Of a DNA stretch of 64,000 nt, positions 27,396 to 38,100 are shown piece by piece. The notes beneath the pieces were generated by a model. That model was not told the DNA's origin. It searched no databases and saw only the letters and a list, made by a program, of their open reading frames with translations. How positions within the stretch are numbered: the stretch's first letter is position 1; each line of letters starts with the position of its first letter. Source of the DNA: Fermentimonas sp. (GTDB lineage Bacteria > Bacteroidota > Bacteroidia > Bacteroidales > Dysgonomonadaceae); NCBI GenBank assembly GCA_015478775.1, contig JADMKP010000004.1:62001-126000 (forward strand). Direction: 5' to 3'. Made by a program: the position numbers and the translations under genes.

Positions 27396-30300
27396 ATGCA
27401 AATAAAGTTTACTTATCAACAACGTACTTTTATAAAACACAATAAGTTTATAAATATCATATGCATATGTATTCTTATAACTACTTTATGTGTTTTTACA
27501 GTAGGTGCAGAAAACACCTTTACAGAATCGAATACATCTCAGCAGAGTGGTAAAATTATTACAGGAAATATTGTTGATGCTTATGGTGATCCTATCATAG
27601 GTGCAAACATCATTGAGATGGGAACTTCTAATGGTACTATTACCGATATAAATGGAACTTTCTCATTAGAAGTAGCCAACAATGCAGTAATACAAATTAC
27701 ATATATCGGCTATCTAAGTCAGAATATAAATACAACAGGCAATACAAACTTCAACATTACTTTAATTGAAGACTCTCAATCTTTGGAAGAGGTGGTGGTT
27801 GTGGGATACGGTACCCAAAGGAAAGAGAGCCTTACAGGGGCAGTATCATCTATTAATGTTGAAGAAACTTTAGGTAGTCGCCCGATATCTGATGTTGGAC
27901 GAGGGTTACAAGGATCAACTCCTGGTTTATCGGTAATAATTCCGAGTGGTGAGGTTGGTTCTGATCCTTTAATAAAAATTAGAGGTCAAATTGGTTCTTT
28001 TGAAGGTGGATCTCAACCTTTGATTTTATTGGATAACGTAGAAATACCAAGCATACAGATTGTTAATCCTAACGACATTGAATCAATTTCTATTCTAAAA
28101 GACGCTGCCAGCGCATCTATATATGGAGCCAAAGGAGCGTTTGGTGTTGTTTTGATTACTACCAAAAAAGGAGCTAATCAGGATAGAGTGGATGTGCAAT
28201 ATTCAAACAACTTTGCATGGCAAAATATTTCTAAGAAAATGGAAATGGGTATGCTAGACGCCATGGAATATTCTATTCTATCAATGGAAAGAGTTGGTGG
28301 ATCTGTTGCAGGTGCCTTTTGGCAGATAACTCGTGAAAGTTATGAGAAATCGAGAGACTGGCATTCGACTTATGGAAGTATGGGCCCTGAACAAGAAATG
28401 GTTTATGGTAGGGATTGGTACGTAGATGCAAACAACCGCAAACTAGGACTACGCACATACGATCCTTATGATTACATGATTAGAGAATGGACACCTACTA
28501 TGACTCATAATTTGTCGGTAAATGGTAGAAGTGGAAAGACTAATTTCAATGTAGGCTTAGGTTACCTTCATCAAACAGGATTGATGGAACCAGCCAAACA
28601 TGACGATTTTACTAGATACAATGGAACTATTAGATTGAGTACGGAACTAACCAAATATGTAACATTAAGAGCCGGAGCAATATATTCTAATAGAGACAAA
28701 AGGTATCCTTACATTACCAATAGCACTACTGCTGACCCCTGGCTATATCTTTATAGATGGGGCCCCGTACAACCAATGGGAACGGAAAATGGAGACCCCA
28801 TTCGAAGTCCAGCTTCAGAAGCTACACAGGCCAATACTGCAAATCAGGAGAATAAATATTTTAATGTGAATATTGGCGCATTGGTTAATTTGACCGATAA
28901 TTGGACGCTTGATTTTGATTTTACAAATGCTAATGAAACATATATCAATAACCGATTAGGTACACGATATACTGCATTGAATTCATGGGGAGGGGCTCTT
29001 CCTTTAAATGATGAAAGCGGAAATAGAATCTATGTAAATGACCAGGGTCAATCAGTTTCCTCCACAACACCTGGTGCATTACCAGGCTATCAACTTAGTT
29101 TAACTGAATATACCGGACATGGAGCAAATCCTGATCATATATACCGAAATGTATTGAATGGTGTGACAAACACCTTAAATATCTTTACAACTTATAACCT
29201 TAATCTGAATCAAGATCATGCTTTTAAGTTTATGCTTGGTATGAATAGGGTGACTTATGATGCGAAAAACAATTGGTCGCAGCAAACCGATTTGGCTGAT
29301 ATTACCAATCCTCAATTCGGCAAAGCTGTTGGAACAATGACAGCCGGCGGTAATACTTATTGGGATGCTCAATTAGGTTATTTTGGTCGTATAAATTACT
29401 CATTAAAAAATAGATATCTATTAGAAGGTAGTCTTCGTTATGATGGTAGTTCTAAATTCCCATCAAGACTATGGTGGCGATTCTTCCCCTCTGTATCTGC
29501 CGGATGGATGATAACAGAAGAACCATGGATGGAGTGGATTCAACCAACAGTTTCTTGGATGAAGATTAGAGGTTCATGGGGTGTAATTGGTGATCAAACG
29601 GTACCGAGCGGACTCTATTCACCTTCAATGACAACAACGCAAACTATGTGGCTTGATGGAGCTGCAAAAACAGTAGCAGTGGGCACACCTTCAGCCATTA
29701 CAAGGGATATAACCTGGCAGGATTTAGAGAACGCGAACTTAGGTTTAGACTTACGCTTCTTTAATAATGCACTAGGCGTTACCTTTGATGTGTTTAGAAG
29801 AGATACAAAGAATATGATTGTACCTGGTGAAGGTGTTTCACTTACATTTGGTGCTGGAGCCCCAAAAGGCAACTTTGGTTCTATGAGAACTGAAGGTTGG
29901 GATTTGAGTGTAGACTATAAACATACTTTCGACAACGGATTGGGTATTAGTTTAATGGGTACTATGTCTGATGCGGTAACCACCATATTAAAATATGGAG
30001 ATACCCAAAGTGTTGATGGATGGTATGAAGGTAAGAGGTATGGCGAGATTTGGGGTTATAGAACAGACAGATTGTATCAGGAAAGTGATTTTGTTTTAGA
30101 TGCAAATGGCAACCCTGAAAGAATTGTACTTACAGCCAATGAAAGTGCAAAATATGCTGGAAGAACAGCTAATAAACTATCGGATTCGAACGGTGTTTAT
30201 CAAGCATTTTTACAAAACAGTTCCAATTTCTTTTTCGGACCTGGTGACGTGAAATTTGTAGACCTAAACGGTGATGGCGAAATTGATGCTGGTAGCCGTT

Positions 30301-30878
30301 TGATTGATGATCATGGTGATTTGGAAATAATAGGAAATTCAACTCCTCGTTTTGAATATGGTCTTCGCTTAGGGGCCGACTGGTATGGAGTGGATGCTTC
30401 TGTATTCTTGCAAGGTATAGGAAGCAGACAAGTTTGGGGTGTGGGGTTCTTATCAACTCCCGGTTTTCACGCTTCTGACGGTGCAATGCCACAAACAATT
30501 GCTGGAGATTTCTGGAGACCAGATAGGACAGATGCTTTTTATCCGGCACCATATAATATGGCTGGAAGCAACTCGGGTAACAATATGCAAGTACAGTCTA
30601 AGTATCTACTAGACATGTCATATTTGAGAATAAAGAATATTACTGTAGGTTACAGCTTTCCACCAAGCGTAATAAATAAAGTAATGATAAATCAACTACG
30701 TGTATATTTATCTCTTGAAAACTTCTTCACTTTTGATAATCTTAGAGGATTACCTATTGATCCGGAAGTAATTTCTGGTTACTCAATGTTTAACGATACT
30801 AATTATAACTCTGGCAGAACAGGTGTTGGAACACCTACCTTTAAGAGTGGATCTGTAGGATTACAAATTAATTTCTAA
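27396..30878 (+). CDS. SusC/RagA-family TonB-linked outer-membrane transporter
   Basis: A 1160-residue TonB-dependent nutrient importer. Signal peptide about residues 1-38, then a carboxypeptidase-regulatory-like domain (about 53-135, GNIVDAYGDPIIGANI), the SLEEVVVVGYGTQ TonB-box region, the plug (KDAASASIYGAKGAFGVVLI near 235) and the long barrel ending VGLQINF. There is no N-terminal STN domain, so it is not directly coupled to a FecR-type anti-sigma. Stop and susD start are 11 bases apart. With the downstream enzymes the likely cargo is a peptidoglycan-derived or related glycan fragment, by context only. Confidence 0.97.
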   Translation: MQIKFTYQQRTFIKHNKFINIICICILITTLCVFTVGAENTFTESNTSQQSGKIITGNIVDAYGDPIIGANIIEMGTSNGTITDINGTFSLEVANNAVIQITYIGYLSQNINTTGNTNFNITLIEDSQSLEEVVVVGYGTQRKESLTGAVSSINVEETLGSRPISDVGRGLQGSTPGLSVIIPSGEVGSDPLIKIRGQIGSFEGGSQPLILLDNVEIPSIQIVNPNDIESISILKDAASASIYGAKGAFGVVLITTKKGANQDRVDVQYSNNFAWQNISKKMEMGMLDAMEYSILSMERVGGSVAGAFWQITRESYEKSRDWHSTYGSMGPEQEMVYGRDWYVDANNRKLGLRTYDPYDYMIREWTPTMTHNLSVNGRSGKTNFNVGLGYLHQTGLMEPAKHDDFTRYNGTIRLSTELTKYVTLRAGAIYSNRDKRYPYITNSTTADPWLYLYRWGPVQPMGTENGDPIRSPASEATQANTANQENKYFNVNIGALVNLTDNWTLDFDFTNANETYINNRLGTRYTALNSWGGALPLNDESGNRIYVNDQGQSVSSTTPGALPGYQLSLTEYTGHGANPDHIYRNVLNGVTNTLNIFTTYNLNLNQDHAFKFMLGMNRVTYDAKNNWSQQTDLADITNPQFGKAVGTMTAGGNTYWDAQLGYFGRINYSLKNRYLLEGSLRYDGSSKFPSRLWWRFFPSVSAGWMITEEPWMEWIQPTVSWMKIRGSWGVIGDQTVPSGLYSPSMTTTQTMWLDGAAKTVAVGTPSAITRDITWQDLENANLGLDLRFFNNALGVTFDVFRRDTKNMIVPGEGVSLTFGAGAPKGNFGSMRTEGWDLSVDYKHTFDNGLGISLMGTMSDAVTTILKYGDTQSVDGWYEGKRYGEIWGYRTDRLYQESDFVLDANGNPERIVLTANESAKYAGRTANKLSDSNGVYQAFLQNSSNFFFGPGDVKFVDLNGDGEIDAGSRLIDDHGDLEIIGNSTPRFEYGLRLGADWYGVDASVFLQGIGSRQVWGVGFLSTPGFHASDGAMPQTIAGDFWRPDRTDAFYPAPYNMAGSNSGNNMQVQSKYLLDMSYLRIKNITVGYSFPPSVINKVMINQLRVYLSLENFFTFDNLRGLPIDPEVISGYSMFNDTNYNSGRTGVGTPTFKSGSVGLQINF

Positions 30879-30889
30879 ATAAGGATAAA

Positions 30890-32725
30890 ATGAAAAAGAA
30901 TATAATATTAAGCAGTTTAATACTTATCGCTTTTTTAATAAGTAGTTGTTCAGATATTCTTGAAAGACCAGAATTAAATAATATGAACGACGATACTTAT
31001 TGGAGAAATGAGACTGACCTTCGCCTCTTTGCCAATGGTTTTTATATTAATTATTTTGTAGGATATAACAACACTTGGGGAGTTGCTTATGCTCCATTGA
31101 GAGGCTATTACTTTAGTGATGATTTCTCTAACGCGAATGTGCAATCTAATTTTGAATCAAGTGCTCCTTCAAGTAGAGGAAGTACTTCGGAATCACCTGA
31201 TATGTTGGTACAATATGCTGGTCCGAACTGGAATTTTGCATGGGTACGTAAATCTAACTTGTTCATTGACAGAATTGAGAATGTAGCCAAATCGCAAGTT
31301 AATGATGAAGCATACAAACACTGGATGGGAGTTGCCCGATTCTTTAAAGGTTTTGAATACCACAGACTTGTTAGTGTATTTGGAGATGTGCCCTATTATG
31401 AAGACCAGTTTGATTCAAGTGACTTTGAAAACATGTATAAGGATAGAACTCCTAGAGGTGAGGTTATGGATCATGTGTACGATGATCTTAAGTATGCTTT
31501 TGAAAATGTACGCTTGAATGATGGCAGTAATGTTCTTAACAGATATATAGTTGCAGGATTTATATCTAGAATTATGTTGTTTGAAGGAACCTGGCAAAAA
31601 TATCATCACAACGATCAGGCAAGAGCTCAAAAATACCTAGAGCTGGCAATTTCTGCAGGAGATTTTGTTATCAATAGCGGACAATATGATATTACTTCAG
31701 ATTTTAGGAGTTTGTTTGGCTCACAGGATCTGAAGGGAAATCCAGAGATGTTGATGTATCGTCATTATGATGCAGCAGTAGGTGTAACACATCATGTGGC
31801 TTCTTATTCAAATGGATATGAAAGTCAAATACCTTCGGCAAATCTGTCCTTGGCAAAATCTTTTATAGCCATTGACGGACAGCCCTATACATTATCTACA
31901 GTTGAAAATGCCGATTCGCTGAATATCAGTAATATGATAGTAACTCGTGATCCTAGGTTTGAAGCAACATTTCAGAGTGTACCCAAGGTACAATCTGCAA
32001 CCCTACTATATGCGAGCAAGTTCATAGACAGAACCGGTCCCACATTTTGGGATTCAGGTAATATACCACCCATGTATGCAAGTAATACCAACACAAATGA
32101 TGCTCCGGTAATGCGCTACTCGGAAGTTCTATTGAACTGGATTGAGGCCAAAGCAGAACTTGCTACCATGGGCGGTGCTGCAGTAACTCAGGCCAATATT
32201 GACGCTTCCATCAATAAGATTAGGAATAGGCCTTTGGATTCAGAAGCCATTGCAAAAGGTGTGCAAAAAACCGCTCCTATGAGTTTAGCAACATTACCTG
32301 ATGATCCGGATCGTGACCCTGATGTATCGCCATTGATTTGGGAAATTAGACGTGAAAGAAGAATGGAATTTGTTTTTGAATACTCAAGGCTGTTGGATAT
32401 TAAACGTTGGAAGAAAATTAACTATATGAGTGCAACGCAAAATCCAGACCTTTTGCTAGGATTATGGATAAATGTAAAAGAGGAAGTACCTTCTCTTTTA
32501 ACAAGTGAGAAAGTTGGACTTTTAAAAGTACAAAAAGCCGATGGTACTGTTGTCACTTATGACGGTACAAATGGTGATGAAATGGTAGGTTTCTATATGA
32601 TTGAAAGAGCCGCCGATAGACAAGCTTTTGATGACAGAGTTTATCTGGCACCTGTTGGAAATGCTCAAATAGATCAATACAAGGACAAAGGTTTTACACT
32701 AACACAAACTCCTGGTTGGAATTAA
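30890..32725 (+). CDS. SusD/RagB-family surface glycan-binding lipoprotein
   Basis: Outer-membrane lipoprotein of 611 residues that caps its SusC partner and binds the substrate. Lipobox LISSC with Cys20. Seen: the typical N-terminal MNDDTYWRNETDLRLFANGFY, TPR-like helices, and the C-terminal RRERRMEFVFEYSRLLDIKRWKK, the best conserved SusD segment. It is longer than many SusD proteins (about 500-550). A strong terminator follows, so the enzyme genes downstream are transcribed separately or by read-through. Confidence 0.97.
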   Translation: MKKNIILSSLILIAFLISSCSDILERPELNNMNDDTYWRNETDLRLFANGFYINYFVGYNNTWGVAYAPLRGYYFSDDFSNANVQSNFESSAPSSRGSTSESPDMLVQYAGPNWNFAWVRKSNLFIDRIENVAKSQVNDEAYKHWMGVARFFKGFEYHRLVSVFGDVPYYEDQFDSSDFENMYKDRTPRGEVMDHVYDDLKYAFENVRLNDGSNVLNRYIVAGFISRIMLFEGTWQKYHHNDQARAQKYLELAISAGDFVINSGQYDITSDFRSLFGSQDLKGNPEMLMYRHYDAAVGVTHHVASYSNGYESQIPSANLSLAKSFIAIDGQPYTLSTVENADSLNISNMIVTRDPRFEATFQSVPKVQSATLLYASKFIDRTGPTFWDSGNIPPMYASNTNTNDAPVMRYSEVLLNWIEAKAELATMGGAAVTQANIDASINKIRNRPLDSEAIAKGVQKTAPMSLATLPDDPDRDPDVSPLIWEIRRERRMEFVFEYSRLLDIKRWKKINYMSATQNPDLLLGLWINVKEEVPSLLTSEKVGLLKVQKADGTVVTYDGTNGDEMVGFYMIERAADRQAFDDRVYLAPVGNAQIDQYKDKGFTLTQTPGWN

Positions 32726-32748
32726 AGTACTAATTTAAACATATCTTT

Positions 32749-32787
32749 AAAGAGGGTAAAATCTAATCGGGTTATTACCCTCTTTTT
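32749..32787 (+). terminator. intrinsic terminator after susD
   Basis: Perfect 11-bp arms AAAGAGGGTAA (32749-32759) and TTACCCTCTTT (32775-32785), loop 15 bases, followed by more T. It closes the susCD transcript 24 bases after the susD stop. Confidence 0.85.
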
Positions 32788-32869
32788 AAATAATATATGT
32801 ATATTCAGCCTTTGATATTATTGTATCAAGAAGTAAAAATTGTTCAGCATCTGCTAAATGGAATTATAA

Positions 32870-35164
32870 ATGAAAACACAAGATTTTAGATTTAAACTAC
32901 TCATTATAATTTTTTTATCGATTTCGATAGGAGTTCAAGGTCAAAAGAAACATGAAGGAATTGAAAAAGACTTTTTCCCTTTTTCTGTTTGGTATAGTGG
33001 CGGTAAAGCCCGAGCTCCGATGTTGTCTGAGATTACCACTAATTCTGAGGAAGAGTGGAGAATTGATCTCCAACAGATAAAGGATTTGGGGTTTAACACC
33101 GTTCGCACATGGGTTGAATGGGCAAATTGTGAACCTGAACCTGGAAATTACAACTTCGATAACCTGAACCTTCTTTTGAAACTAGCAAATGAAGTGGGAT
33201 TGAGAGTGTTTATACAGATATATGTGGATTCGGCTCCTGACTGGGTTGCACATATTCATCCGCACGCTCTGTTTGAGGCACAAAGTGGCGATAAAGTACA
33301 TCCTCAATCGGCACCAGGTGCTTGTATAGACAATAAAGCTATTGAAGATGCCATACTCAATTTTTATTCTGAAACAGCCAAAGTAGCCTCTCAATATCCT
33401 ACCTTTTTTGGATGGGACCTTTGGAGCGAACCTCATGTTATTAACTGGGCATCACTTGATTATATTCCGAACGTTCAATTTTGTTTCTGTGATGGAACAC
33501 GTTCGAGATTTAGAGAATGGCTTAAAAATAAGTATAGCTCGTTGGATAACCTTAACACGGCATGGTACCGTAACTTCAAGGAGTGGGATCAAGTGGATCC
33601 TCCTAGGTTTAGCACTATTCTGAGTTATACAGATTTTATTGACTGGAAGACGTTTATTTATGAAAAGCTGGAGGAAGATATGGCTGCTCGTTACAAGGCA
33701 ATCAGAAGCATTGATAAAACACATCTTATTACGGCACACGCAGTGGGAGCATCACTATTCCAGTCGCCCCACGTTGGTGCGGGAGCCACGGACGACTTCC
33801 TAATGGCGCGACCGCTTGACTATTATGGTGTATCACTATACCCGAAACACAACAATCCTAAACAGGCATGGAGTGTTACTACATTACGTACTGTGATGGA
33901 CTTTATTCGTAGTGCAAACCGTGAAAACGGTGGGTGGTATGTTGGAGAATTGCAAGCTGGTTTAGGGACTGTAGCCCTTCAAGTAAGCGACCCAGTTACT
34001 TCGGCAGACCATAGAGTATGGGCTTGGTCGGCAATTGCCAAAGGTGCCAAGGGTGTAAATATCTATGCATATTATCCAATGTCATCAGGGTATGAAGCGG
34101 GAGGATATGGGTTGATTAACTTAGATGGGACAATAACCGAAAGGGCCGTGAACGCAGGGCAGATGGCAGATGTGGTGAACCGTAATCAATCACTCTTTCT
34201 GAATGCGACCCCGGCAGAAGCAGAAATTGGTATTGTGTATAACCCACTCACCCAAATGGTAGGAGGTATGCAACGACGTGATTACCCCGGTGCTTTAAGC
34301 CAGTCGCTAATTGGGTATTACCAAACATATGCGAATCATAATATACCAGTAGACTTCATTCATAGAGAACATATTGAAAATCAAGATTTAGATCAGTATA
34401 AACTGATCATTATCCCCTACCCGATTATGTTTACCCAAGAAGCAGCTGCCGGTTTACGAGCTTATATTGAAAACGGTGGACACGTATTGGCTGAAGCTCG
34501 TATTGGATGGAACGACGACAGAGGTTATGCTTCGGAAATCATCCCTGGCATGGGTATGCATGATATATTTGGTGTGAGGGAAGATGAAATTAGGATGCGA
34601 GATGATATCAATTTCATCTTAACAGACGAAAACCATCCTGCAATTAAAGGTTTCGAGAAAGTAAGTAAACTCACCGGATCGCTATATAACCAGTCCTTAA
34701 GCATCCTCGGTGATAGTGATGTTAAAATACTGGCTACTAACGAACAAGAACAACCAACAATTGTGAGTACACAGTATGGAAAGGGAGAGTCTATGTTGGT
34801 TGGCACTTATATGGGAATGGCCAATTTTCAGAAATTTAATAAAGATAACGATCGATTCTTTGTTAATCTGTTGGATTGGGCTAAAATAAAAAGACCTTTC
34901 ACAACATCGTTAGATGGAAGAATATCAGATCAAGTTGAAGTGCGTTTGCAGAATACGCCCGAAGGCTTTATTGTTTTTGCTATCAATCACAGCTCTGGCA
35001 ATGAGGAGGTGAATATAAATCTAAACGTTAATTTAGACGGGGTTTATACACTTAGGGATGTAATAAATGAGACTCAAGAAAAAGTTAAAAGCAATGGTAA
35101 CATACTTACCATAGAAATGGGGGTTAATAGCAAAAATGTGAGGGTGATTGAAATAAAAAGATGA
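32870..35164 (+). CDS. secreted GH42-like glycoside hydrolase (clan GH-A)
   Basis: A 764-residue exported glycosidase with signal peptide (about 1-24). The barrel starts with FGFNTVRTWVEWANCEPEPG-like DLGFNTVRTWVEWANCEPE. Candidate catalytic residues are Glu187 in WDLWSEPH (acid/base) and Glu360 in VGELQAG (nucleophile), the latter matching GH42 ExQ motifs. A trimerisation-type GH42M domain follows (about 500-660: YKLIIIPYPIMFTQEA) and a small C-terminal beta domain. GH42 enzymes are usually beta-galactosidases, but Ser186 replaces the near-invariant Asn before the acid/base, so specificity is uncertain. The next gene starts within about 35 bases. Confidence 0.82.
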   Translation: MKTQDFRFKLLIIIFLSISIGVQGQKKHEGIEKDFFPFSVWYSGGKARAPMLSEITTNSEEEWRIDLQQIKDLGFNTVRTWVEWANCEPEPGNYNFDNLNLLLKLANEVGLRVFIQIYVDSAPDWVAHIHPHALFEAQSGDKVHPQSAPGACIDNKAIEDAILNFYSETAKVASQYPTFFGWDLWSEPHVINWASLDYIPNVQFCFCDGTRSRFREWLKNKYSSLDNLNTAWYRNFKEWDQVDPPRFSTILSYTDFIDWKTFIYEKLEEDMAARYKAIRSIDKTHLITAHAVGASLFQSPHVGAGATDDFLMARPLDYYGVSLYPKHNNPKQAWSVTTLRTVMDFIRSANRENGGWYVGELQAGLGTVALQVSDPVTSADHRVWAWSAIAKGAKGVNIYAYYPMSSGYEAGGYGLINLDGTITERAVNAGQMADVVNRNQSLFLNATPAEAEIGIVYNPLTQMVGGMQRRDYPGALSQSLIGYYQTYANHNIPVDFIHREHIENQDLDQYKLIIIPYPIMFTQEAAAGLRAYIENGGHVLAEARIGWNDDRGYASEIIPGMGMHDIFGVREDEIRMRDDINFILTDENHPAIKGFEKVSKLTGSLYNQSLSILGDSDVKILATNEQEQPTIVSTQYGKGESMLVGTYMGMANFQKFNKDNDRFFVNLLDWAKIKRPFTTSLDGRISDQVEVRLQNTPEGFIVFAINHSSGNEEVNINLNVNLDGVYTLRDVINETQEKVKSNGNILTIEMGVNSKNVRVIEIKR

Positions 35165-35198
35165 TTTGAGAAAACAACATTCCTTCAGTTTAAGAATA

Positions 35199-38100
35199 AT
35201 GGGATTAATAAAAACCAACAGAAAACTAAATCTGCTAAAGATAATTTATGCGGTTTTACTTTTTATATTTAGTATCGACACATTTGCAAAACAGCCTGAA
35301 ATGTTATTAGGTGGTATCATAAAGGGAGATGCTTCTGAGAAACAGATTTGCCTTGTTTTTACTGGTGACGAACATGCCGATGGTGCCAATGTTATAATGG
35401 AAATGCTTGAAAGGAATAAGATAAAAGGAACTTTTTTTCTGACAGGTAATTTCTATCGAAATCACCCTGCAATAACACGAGATCTTCAAGATGATGGACA
35501 TTATCTTGGTCCACATTCAGACAAACACCTCTTGTACACAGATTGGCAAAATAGGGATTCTACGTTGGTATCGAAGGATATTTTCGAGAAAGACCTTAAC
35601 GATAACTATCTTGCAATGAAAAATAGTGGCGTTAATATTGAATTGCCACACTATTTTATGCCGCCTTACGAATGGTACAATATGGAAATTAGTAATTGGG
35701 CAAAGGCAATGGGCGTGCAAATAGTTAATTTCACTCCGGGAACCTCCTCCAATGCCGATTACACTACACCAGATATGAATAACTACAGATCATCGGAAAC
35801 TATCTATAACAACATTTTAGCCTATGAAGAAGAGAATGGTCTAAATGGTTTTTTATTGTTGATACATATTGGTACTGATCCTAAACGAACTGATAAATTA
35901 TATAATCGACTGGATGATCTTATTAAAGAGTTAAGTAACAGAGGATATTTATTTAAAAGAATTAATGAATTGATTCCGCTTACCCCTCAGGATTTGCAGG
36001 ACGAATTGTTTAAACAATATATTAATAAATCGTTAACTAATATTTATAAGGAGACTTTACTACGTAACGGAAGGGTAACGGTGGATAGCATTGCACTAGA
36101 TGAAAGGAAGAAAAGCATTGAGTTTCATACTAACTTGTCTTTATCTTACCTCCCAATTAGAGACGAGACTGTACAGCTAATATATGATAGTGTACGTTTT
36201 CACCTTCCCCTGGAATATAAGAAATTCCGCATTGCTGTTTTTTCTGACCAACAAGAGATAAGCCACCTTGTTCCGAACTTCTTTCGCAAAAAACAAATAG
36301 ATAAAAACCGATTGATAGCGTATAAGGTGAATACACCATTGGTAATGCGTGTTTCTGACCCCTCGGATATACCAACTAAAGGATTGCAAAACAACCATCT
36401 TGCAGTATGGCAGAGCCACGGGTGGCACTACGAACAGAAGCTGGCTCGTTGGGAATGGCAACGGGCACGTATATTTCAAACAGTTGAAGACCTTTATACG
36501 CAAAGTTATGTGGTGCCCTTCTTAGTGCCTATGCTTGAGAATGCCGGTGCAAATGTTCTGTTGCCTCGTGAACGAGATTACAATCGGATGGAGATAATTG
36601 TTGATAACGACCCCGGTATAGGTAAATCAACCTATAAAGAACATAACGGTAAGGAATCGTGGAAGGAAAGCGCTGTAGATGGATTTGCCCATTCTAAACA
36701 GGTCTATCTTAATGGAGAGAACCCGTTCCGGATGGGAACGATACGCCAAATACAATCTATCAACCGTGGAGAGGTGAGTTTAGCCGAATGGATACCCGTA
36801 ATTCCTGAGAAAGGAAAGTACGGCGTCTATGTCTCCTACCAAACTGTGAAGAATAGTGCCAATAATGCTCTATATAGCGTATACCACGCTGGGGGTAAGA
36901 CAGATTTCAAGGTAAACCAACAGATGGGTGGTGGAACATGGATATATTTAGGGGAATTTCAATTCGAAGTGGAGAAAGGACATAAGGTTACACTTTCTAA
37001 CAAGAGCAAGAGCGCTAATAGAGTCATAACTGCCGATGCCGTAAAGATTGGTGGAGGAATGGGAAATATAGCTAGAATGCCCCACCCCGACGGTTTTGAA
37101 GTAGAAAATACCAAAAGTTCCGATGCTCAGATGGTGAAAACAGTGATTCCGAAGATAAACTATTCTCCTGAAGTAAGCGGTTATCCACGTTATACTGAAG
37201 GTGCACGTTATTGGATGCAATGGGCAGGTGTACCAGACTCGGTATATAATCGATCTGAAGGTAAAAACGATTATACCGATGACTTTGCAAGTCGCGGCGT
37301 ATGGGTCAACTGGCTAGCAGGTGGCTCTTCGGTACTTCCCAAAGAAGAAGGACTCAATATTCCTCTTGACTTAGCTTTCGCATTCCATACCGATGCTGGC
37401 ACTTTCTGGGGTGATACCATTGTTGGCACTCTTGGTATTTACATGACGCAGTTTAACAACGGTTTGTTCGAAAACGGGAAATCTAGGTGGGCTTCACGAG
37501 ACCTTAGTGAACTTATTATGGAGGAAATTACCTCGGATATTATACGTGAGTTTGAACCGGAATGGACTCGTCGTCACCTATGGAACCGTTCATATGCGGA
37601 GGCACGAGTGCCAAATGTGCCAACTATGCTGCTGGAATTACTATCTCATCAGAATTTTGCCGATATGAGGTATGGGCTTGATCCCACATTCCGTTTCGTT
37701 GTGAGTCGCTCTATCTATAAAGGCATGCTCAAGTTTCTGGCTACGCAATACAACCGCCCATACGTAATTCAACCCTTGCCGGTAAAGGATTTTCATGCAC
37801 ATTTTTTAAGTGATACAAAAGTGGTGCTATCATGGCTACCAACCGAGGATCCAGTAGAAACATCGGCAACCCCTACCCAATACATTGTATACACCAGAGT
37901 CAATGGTGAAGGTTTCGATAATGGTGTTATAGCTAAAAGCAACAGCTTTAAAACATCGATTAGAAAGGGTGACATCTATAGCTTCAAGATTGTTGCAGTA
38001 AATGATGGGGGCAAAAGCTTTCCCTCTGAGATTTTATCGGTATGTAGATCACATAACACGTTGGATGAAGTGCTTATAGTTAATGGATTCACCCGATTGT

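Noticed and set aside
36177-36503. 108-codon minus-strand reading frame inside the deacetylase-amidase gene
   Set aside because: It lies wholly within a well supported gene and has no recognisable domain; the same holds for the other antisense frames in large genes.
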